NCBI GenBank assembly: GCA_030435675.1
Contig: CM059625.1
Span: 9,982,001 to 10,046,000 of the forward strand
Source: Steinernema hermaphroditum
Lineage: Eukaryota; Nematoda; Chromadorea; Rhabditida; Steinernematidae
Direction of reading: 5' to 3'
Length of the DNA: 64,000 bases
Each line of letters begins with the position of its first letter. The first letter of the stretch is position 1. Under the pieces are notes generated by a model. It saw nothing but the letters and a program-made list of their open reading frames with translations. It had not been told where the DNA came from and ran no database searches. This document shows positions 58,183-64,000 of the stretch, piece by piece. The translations under genes were made by a program, and so were the position numbers.

Positions 58183-58851
58183 ACAGGTTTGCATTTTGCA
58201 ACCCGCTGCATGCTTTCACGGGGTATTCATCTATAGGACGCGATTAACATTACCTTGCTGTGCGTCTGACTTTCTCCTCAACGTTGATTTGCCAGTTTAC
58301 TGTTCTGGTAGAATCTTGCATTTGGTTGTACATACTGTATCTTCTTTTCCATCTCACATCTGTGCAATGGTGATTGATATCTCATATCTTTTCGAAACGT
58401 GACCATCTCTCGTTGAACAATAACACGCACAAATCTTTTTCATGCACTATAATCGCAGAGCAGGTTCACGCTTGCATGGGTTGCAATGTTCTAGTGATTC
58501 TACGCTTTACTAAATTGACCGATGTCACAATTTCCCCATGATCTTACCAAATGTCCTTTCCCATACTTCAACCTTTGTTGCTTTAAAATGGCTCGGCAAG
58601 ACCTTTAAAATCTAGTCTTCTCATGCTATGCAACCTCGTCTGGTACTATTGTTTTGTTTTATTTCGATGTTCGATCTCCTCTGAAACTCTTTTGCTCGTA
58701 ATTCGACTCTCGCATTTCATAATTTGTCGACTGAGTGCTGTTGTCATGAATGTGCTTGCTTGAGTATGAATGAAGATCCTTGGCACGTGTTCTCTTTTAG
58801 CGCACACACACAACAACACACGCACACTCTGGTTGGTGTGGCTTGATTCAA
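58183..58851. other. fox-1 3' region and Ly-6 gene 5' flank
   Basis: No coding exon seen. It is probably fox-1 3' untranslated sequence, with two TGCATG hexamers (58207, 58473), followed by the promoter of the next gene. A CA-rich run lies near 58801-58826. Confidence 0.5.
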
Positions 58852-59295
58852 ATGGTTGTCCGAGGTCGGTCCCCTTCTTCTGCCCTCACCCTCTTTCTCC
58901 TCTTCCACTACGGGTTCTGGCTTATTACACCGTCAGCTGTATCCGCTCTCGAGTGCTTCAACTTTCACGATTTCTCCGAAGAAGGTAAACAACGCACGAT
59001 CACCAGAGGCTTCTGCGGTGCCAGCAATGGCTACTGCGTAAAGGCTGTTTATTCCGACGAGCGTCATCGTTCGAAGAACGGATTTTCTCTAGGATGCGAC
59101 AAAACGGATTGTGTTGGAGTTGGAGGTAACGGATGGAGCTCCGACGGTTGCAAACACAACGAAGACTACGGCAGTGAAGGAATGATTTGCTGCTGCACAA
59201 CAGATCTCTGCAATGGTGTTCCTCAGAGCTGTGTGTCACTTGTCAATTCGCTCATTTTCCCTTCTCTCTTAATGGTGACGTTACGTTTGATGTGA
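58852..59295 (+). CDS. Ly-6/three-finger GPI-anchored protein, single exon, 147 residues
   Basis: The first ATG in the frame is 58852; earlier codons lack ATG. A signal peptide (about residues 8-30, ALTLFLLFHYGFWLITPSAV) precedes a domain with ten cysteines. It begins LECFNFHDFSE and ends ICCCTTDLCNG, the Cys-Cys...Cys-Asn close typical of Ly-6/uPAR and related nematode three-finger domains. A C-terminal hydrophobic tail (VNSLIFPSLLMVTLRLM) suits GPI anchoring. Members in C. elegans (for example ODR-2) act at neuronal surfaces, and vertebrate ones modulate nicotinic receptors; no partner can be inferred here. AATAAA near 59395 may be its polyadenylation signal. Lack of introns is unusual for this window. 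Confidence 0.75.
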   Translation: MVVRGRSPSSALTLFLLFHYGFWLITPSAVSALECFNFHDFSEEGKQRTITRGFCGASNGYCVKAVYSDERHRSKNGFSLGCDKTDCVGVGGNGWSSDGCKHNEDYGSEGMICCCTTDLCNGVPQSCVSLVNSLIFPSLLMVTLRLM

Positions 59296-59680
59296 AACAT
59301 AGTAGACCTCCTTTGAACTTCGCTTAGTGCACTTTGTCGGTCCTCATCTTTGCAAGTCTTTACTGCCTGAAATTCTGGTGCTATGCATTGTTTCAATAAA
59401 ACTTAGAAGTCGCACATGTAAATTAAACCACCTCTTTAAAATGCATGCGAACCGTCGCCGCAGCCTTAAATGGAACCCTAATTATTCAAGGAGCACATCC
59501 AAGTGACGTTAAACGGGCTCTCTCCGACTGTCATGTCTCGTCTGCTAATCAAGACCACACAATTTTAGCAAAACGAAATAAATTTTTATCTACCAGCTCG
59601 CTTAGACACTAATCAACAAACATAATTTCTCGACAATGCGCAGGGCATTTTAAGAGCAACAGGTTTCTCCACGCAACGTA
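59296..59680. other. Convergent 3' spacer between Ly-6-like gene and SFSWAP
   Basis: It contains AATAAA near 59395 for the plus gene. No exon is seen. Confidence 0.55.
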
Positions 59681-62498
59681 TTATTTGTTTTTATTGCTTC
59701 TTCTCTCAGGATCACGCGATGAATGTGTACCTGTTACTAAACTCCGAAGCTTGTCATGAATAAGGGTGTCAACATTGGATGAAACGCAATCCTGAAAACG
59801 AACAATGTAAAGGAAGCAATATATGTCTCGCCATACGGAGTTTGGACATCCCAACGAATTCGCAGCTATTTTCTCAGTTAAATCCTCTGGTTTTGAGCCA
59901 GATGCGGAAGAGGAACTCTGAGTCTGGTTTACTTCTTCTTTTTCTGCTCTTTTCTTTTGCAAGATTGATGCCATAAACTGTCTTGCTTTCTCTCTTCTCT
60001 GCTGTTGCAACATCAGTCGTATGCGCTCAGCTCCGGGATCGCCATCCGATGAACTGGGGCATTCGAGAAGGTCAGACATTTCATCCGGTGAATCCGTGCA
60101 TTTCCGCTTCCTACGCGCTTGAAAGGCAGATGTCAGTGAACCGATCTTCTGGTAACAATAGAGAAGACCCTCGGGCACAGTCGATGATTCCTGAAAATTC
60201 CGACGTCAAAAATAAATACCATTTCACACAAAACGTACCTGGCATGTGCGGATACCTTTGCAATGCATATAGAGACGCTTTACGTAATCTGAGTGAGTAG
60301 GATCTTCTGGCACCAGAAACCGTAGCTTAAGACCTGGATCATCTGAATTTGGAAATTCGCGACGCGTTCTAGAAAAAACACTAACTTTTACGAAGGTAAT
60401 CTTCGCTAGACTGTCCGCGCTTGGCCACATAAGCAATCGTGCTATCCATTACAGTCTGCTGCGAGGGCTCATAAGAATAATTCCAGTCGGTGCAGGGGGA
60501 CTGTTGACAGTCCCTACCGTAAAATTTGCGGTACCATGCGGAGAAGTCCGGTACAAGGGGTTCCGAATGCGGAGCCAACTTCGTCTTTTCAGATAGATTT
60601 TCACTCGGAAGAGGGGTGTTGTCCTTGGGCTGGTCTCGTGCACTGAAATTGCAATTTGTTTTCCTAAATATACATTCTTGGACATACTCGGATTCGACAA
60701 TAAACTGATTGGACAGCTGCTTGTAGACCGACTCCTAAAAAGAGCTATGCGATAATTTCCCTCACAATTTTTCCTTACTTTGTTTGCTGAACTTAACCAA
60801 CGTATTGGTGCTACTTTCGTTACCACAGGCGGTTGCGGTAAGGGACCGATTAACGGAGCATCGGAATTGGAAGCTTGCACTGTTCTTGGAGCTGCCATAA
60901 GAGACGGATGTAAATAACCTTCCTCATCGCTTTCCTCTTCAGAGTCGGAACTTCCGTGGGCTAGAAATATGGAACGTTTGCAGGAGATATCAATATCTAT
61001 CGATACCAAATGCAATGGCTTCTAGGGCGTTGACGGGTTTATCTGTTGACGGACTTTGTGGCTTTTCCCTTAAATTCCCTTTCTCAGTTCCTGTTGGATA
61101 TCGTCCCTCCTTCATGTGCTTTAAGACAACTTTGTAATAGGCATTCAATGGGTTATCGAACTCCAAGAACCCAAACTGAAAAAATAATCCAGTGCAACGA
61201 TACGTACAGTACGTCCATTACCTTATCCGACTTAATTTGCTGTCGCGCCTTAATTACAATTTCCATTTGTGGTCCATGTTTAACGACGTAACGTGCGGTC
61301 TTCTCTATAACGTTGTGCTGGTTTTGTGTTTCGGGCTAAACACATGCAGCTAAAGATTTATCGATGCTTTTCAGCTCAAACCTTAGTGACTCCAACCGGC
61401 AGCTTAAATCCTTTCGGTATTTCGTACGGTTCCAGTTCGGACTCCTCACCTTCGACAACAGTGGTTTCAGTGCTGTCATAAGAGAAGCCGATTTCGACCC
61501 CATTAGGCATTAGGCATGAGCGTCGACAATCTAAAGACGAGAATAATTAGTCAATTCAAATTCTAATTGAAGTTTTGAACCTTTTTCCATTTCGATATCA
61601 GTATGCATGTCGCGATATCGCTCCTCATCGCACTTAGCTTCCTCATTATCCCCAGCGACGACCGCATTGCCAGGTTGATCATTCGCGAATGTTGTAAGAT
61701 GAAGTCGACAGTCGTATCTATAATTAAAAAGATCACCGATGAAAGGCAGGAAGAAAATGATGTGATAAGGAATTCGCGGATCATTCTGACAAACTTACGA
61801 TACTCACATCCTCGCGGATAGAGTCGAATACAATTTTCCTCGGCAAGTAGCTGGACGACCCTGCAAGATAACTGTTATGCGGAATTATTTTATATAGTTC
61901 ACGAAGGACTCTCACTCACATTTGTTTCTGTCGTTGTGAAAAAAAGAGTTAGTCAGATATGAATAGCTCATGACCGGTGAAATGTTCCTAATTTTATATA
62001 AAACATTTATTAAGTGTTTTAATAGGATATGCGTCTGGGAAGCAAGTTTAGAAGCTAAGAAACTAACCTAGTTATCGTCTTAAGGCGACTTCCAATAACC
62101 CTTGTAACTGGAGTGAAGAATAGGCGCTTAAATTGAAGATGATAGCCTGTAAATCATGATATTCCACGAAAACGCATAGACCAAGAATGGAACACCGATA
62201 ATTTTATATAACCATGCTGAGGATCAAACTTACCGGTCAACATTAAGTGATTCGCCATCGACTGTGTGCGAAATCAAACGTGATTCTTCGGAAGCAGACG
62301 AGCCGTCCGTGGGGAACAGTTTGCAGCTGTATCCAAAGACCACCATCTCATCGCCTTCATCTGTTTTGTTCTTAGACTTCATCTACAAATCGAATCAAAG
62401 AAATTTCTTAGGAAAATAACCTTTATAAATACCTGTGGTGAAGAACGGTCCTTCCAGTTTCGCTGTACTTTGTCACGCGGAGTCCGCATATCACACAT
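59681..62498 (-). CDS. swp-1: SFSWAP (suppressor-of-white-apricot) splicing regulator
   Basis: This is a nuclear alternative-splicing regulator with paired SURP domains. The start at 62498 (MCDMRTPRDKVQRNWK, or the second Met at 62489) splices in phase to MKSKNKTDEGDEMVVFGYSC, whose VFGY-C-KLF block opens the conserved SWAP N-terminal domain. CDEERYRDMHTDIEMEK is its DEERY motif. SURP 1 reads VIEKTARYVVKHGPQMEIVI to GFLEFDNPLNAYYKVVLKHM. The EESDEEGYLHPSLMA link follows. SURP 2 spans MDSTIAYVAKRG to KLRFLVPEDPTHSDYVKRLY. The C-terminal part has a charged helix (RIRLMLQQQRREKARQFMAS) and ends RDPERRSNKNK at 59681. I see no long Arg-Ser tail as in human SFSWAP, so either this protein lacks it or a 3' exon is missed. 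Middle exon borders are not individually set. Confidence 0.87.
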
Positions 62499-64000
62499 GC
62501 TTCAGCATCAAGCTGGAACTAAGCTTTTAATGGTGAAATGGCGCGAATGCAATGCTGCAAGCGATGCGCAGAAGCACTCTTCCTCCGACATTACGCATAA
62601 AATTTATTACAGTTTTGCACCAGGCCTTCGAAACTTTTCACTGCGAGAAAGAAGCAGTAGCGCGAGAAAGAGAAATATTTGGCGGTCACCCAAGAGATTA
62701 TTTCGAGAGGACCGCTTCTTGTTGCCTGTTGAATTTTCTGAAGCAGTTCCTTCGCTTCTTGTGACAAATAACGATCGGCAGAAACATAAAACACGCTCCT
62801 GTGCGTACAGAAATTAAATTGGAATAAAAGCAAAGAAGTGAATTTGTTGTGCAAAGTTGAGGAACAAGTGCGGCGAAAATTGACCGAACATGAGAAGATC
62901 ATCAATCCAGCTTGCCATCCGATTGTGCCGCATTTGATTCGACTGCGCACCCATTTGGATATAGCTTTCGAAGCACACGCGTCATTTTCCCATTTCGTTA
63001 TTAGGTATAATGGAGAAGTTGCATTATTTTTGTTACTGTCTGGCTGGTTTATCCAACGCCCGTTGATCTTCCACTATGTACTGCGATGCAGTTGTGAAGA
63101 TAGTTGTTGGTCGTTGCTGATCATTTGAGGATAGCCATACACCATACATACTGTCGTGTTTTCGTTGATTTCACTGTGCTCCCTAGACTTTACAAGGACG
63201 ATATCAAAGGCACTACGTCGTGAGCATGTAGGGAAGCGGTTGTTTCTCAGGTGTTTTCATTTCTCGTCTTTGAGCTCTATTCATAGTCGTATCGCTAGGG
63301 GCTGCTCGCATTCTGATTAAGGGCAACTCGATAGACACCTTCGGTATCACTAGATGGATAGGTAGCGTCATCGCTGTGAATTCGACGGCTTGATGATATG
63401 TTCATTTACGAACCTCAGGCTTTATTTTCTTGCGCTACAGTATTCGGATCAGGAGGACATAGGTTTGTCATACTCGGTAATATGGAAGATAAGACTGCTG
63501 AATGTGCGAGTAGCTCTTCATAATCTCGATTTTGAGGCTATGTATTGTGCAGCGGACGTGTTAAACGAGACTTATCACATTCAGCTAACATATGTGTATA
63601 TGCAATGAGGAAACTTAGTGTATATACCATCTAACTGCAGTTGCGATCTAGGTTTCTGTATCAATGTAGGACTGATTGAGTGCTTTTTCGTCTCGAACAG
63701 GAGTCTTTCCTCATCGATTCGCATGTGTTGAAGCCCATAGTGATGACTACCCCCACTAGGAGGGGTCCGCGATGCCAGTTCGATTTGATCAGCGGCGAAA
63801 AATCGATAGATGCTACGCCTTTAGTCGGTGACCGAGACGTTGATGGCTGGCTACGTGTGTAATGTGTGCTATCCACGAACGTGTGTGCTGCGCGTGCGCT
63901 GCTGTGATTGGTTGGCTGCAATACACCGCTTTCGCTTCTGTACTGTTCGCCGAGGGACCGCCTTTCGAATTGGGATGAGCTCAAAGCACTATTTGTGCGG
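62499..64000. other. Right-end region without a supported gene
   Basis: The region likely starts with the SFSWAP promoter. Frames at 62470-62817 (+), 62591-62950 (-) and 63661-63984 (-) oppose one another and have no known motif. A gene running off the right edge cannot be excluded. Confidence 0.5.

Overview
The window reads as nuclear DNA of a clade V parasitic nematode, most like a hookworm or other strongylid. Genes are broken by many short GT-AG introns (about 40-80 nt), acceptors are of the TTTCAG type, and several start codons sit just behind such an acceptor, as expected for spliced-leader trans-splicing. The proteins match nematode neuronal receptors best. All gene models below are spliced by eye from reading frame, splice sites and family knowledge.

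Layout. 1-5965: no gene I can support. 5966-6033: a miR-34 hairpin. 7071-11226 (-): gbb-1, the GABA-B receptor subunit 1. 15954-17152 (+): a tetraspanin. 17905-19242 (+): a DUS4-type tRNA dihydrouridine synthase. 19479-21521 (+): a GPR180/TMEM145-type seven-helix protein. 23768-25087 (+): a galanin/allatostatin-A-like receptor resembling NPR-9. 25383-27227 (-): a chemoreceptor-like seven-helix protein. 27507-30057 (-): an ACR-8/ACR-12/LEV-8-group acetylcholine receptor subunit. 31582-31803 (+): a small membrane protein. 32259-34298 (+): a DEG/ENaC channel. 34636-37498 (-): a Na+/H+ exchanger. 39057-42220 (-): cccp-1 (CCDC186). 42607-44025 (-): NDUFA9 of complex I. 44948-45887 (+): GCLM. 46237-46852 (+): an unrecognised small membrane protein. 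47101-48720 and 49187-51068 (+): two tandem MAM-like secreted paralogues. 56387-58182 (+): fox-1. 58852-59295 (+): a Ly-6-like GPI protein. 59681-62498 (-): the splicing factor SFSWAP/swp-1.

The genes do not form one pathway. Four themes recur. Neuromuscular signalling is the largest (GABA-B, neuropeptide receptor, nAChR, DEG/ENaC, and CCCP-1 for dense-core vesicles). Ion and acid handling is represented by the exchanger and the channel next to it. RNA-level control comes from miR-34, fox-1, SFSWAP and DUS4. Mitochondrial and redox metabolism comes from NDUFA9 and GCLM, which are divergent neighbours. From memory, several orthologues (gbb-1, mir-34, npr-9, fox-1 and the acr-8 group) lie on the X chromosome in C. 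elegans, so an X-linked origin is likely.

The most notable points are the miR-34 locus beside gbb-1, a 144-nt in-phase exon in the G-protein-facing loop of gbb-1, alternative tails in gbb-1 and the DEG/ENaC gene, a possible hidden cistron between NDUFA9 and cccp-1, and a tandem pair of two-module MAM-like secreted proteins.
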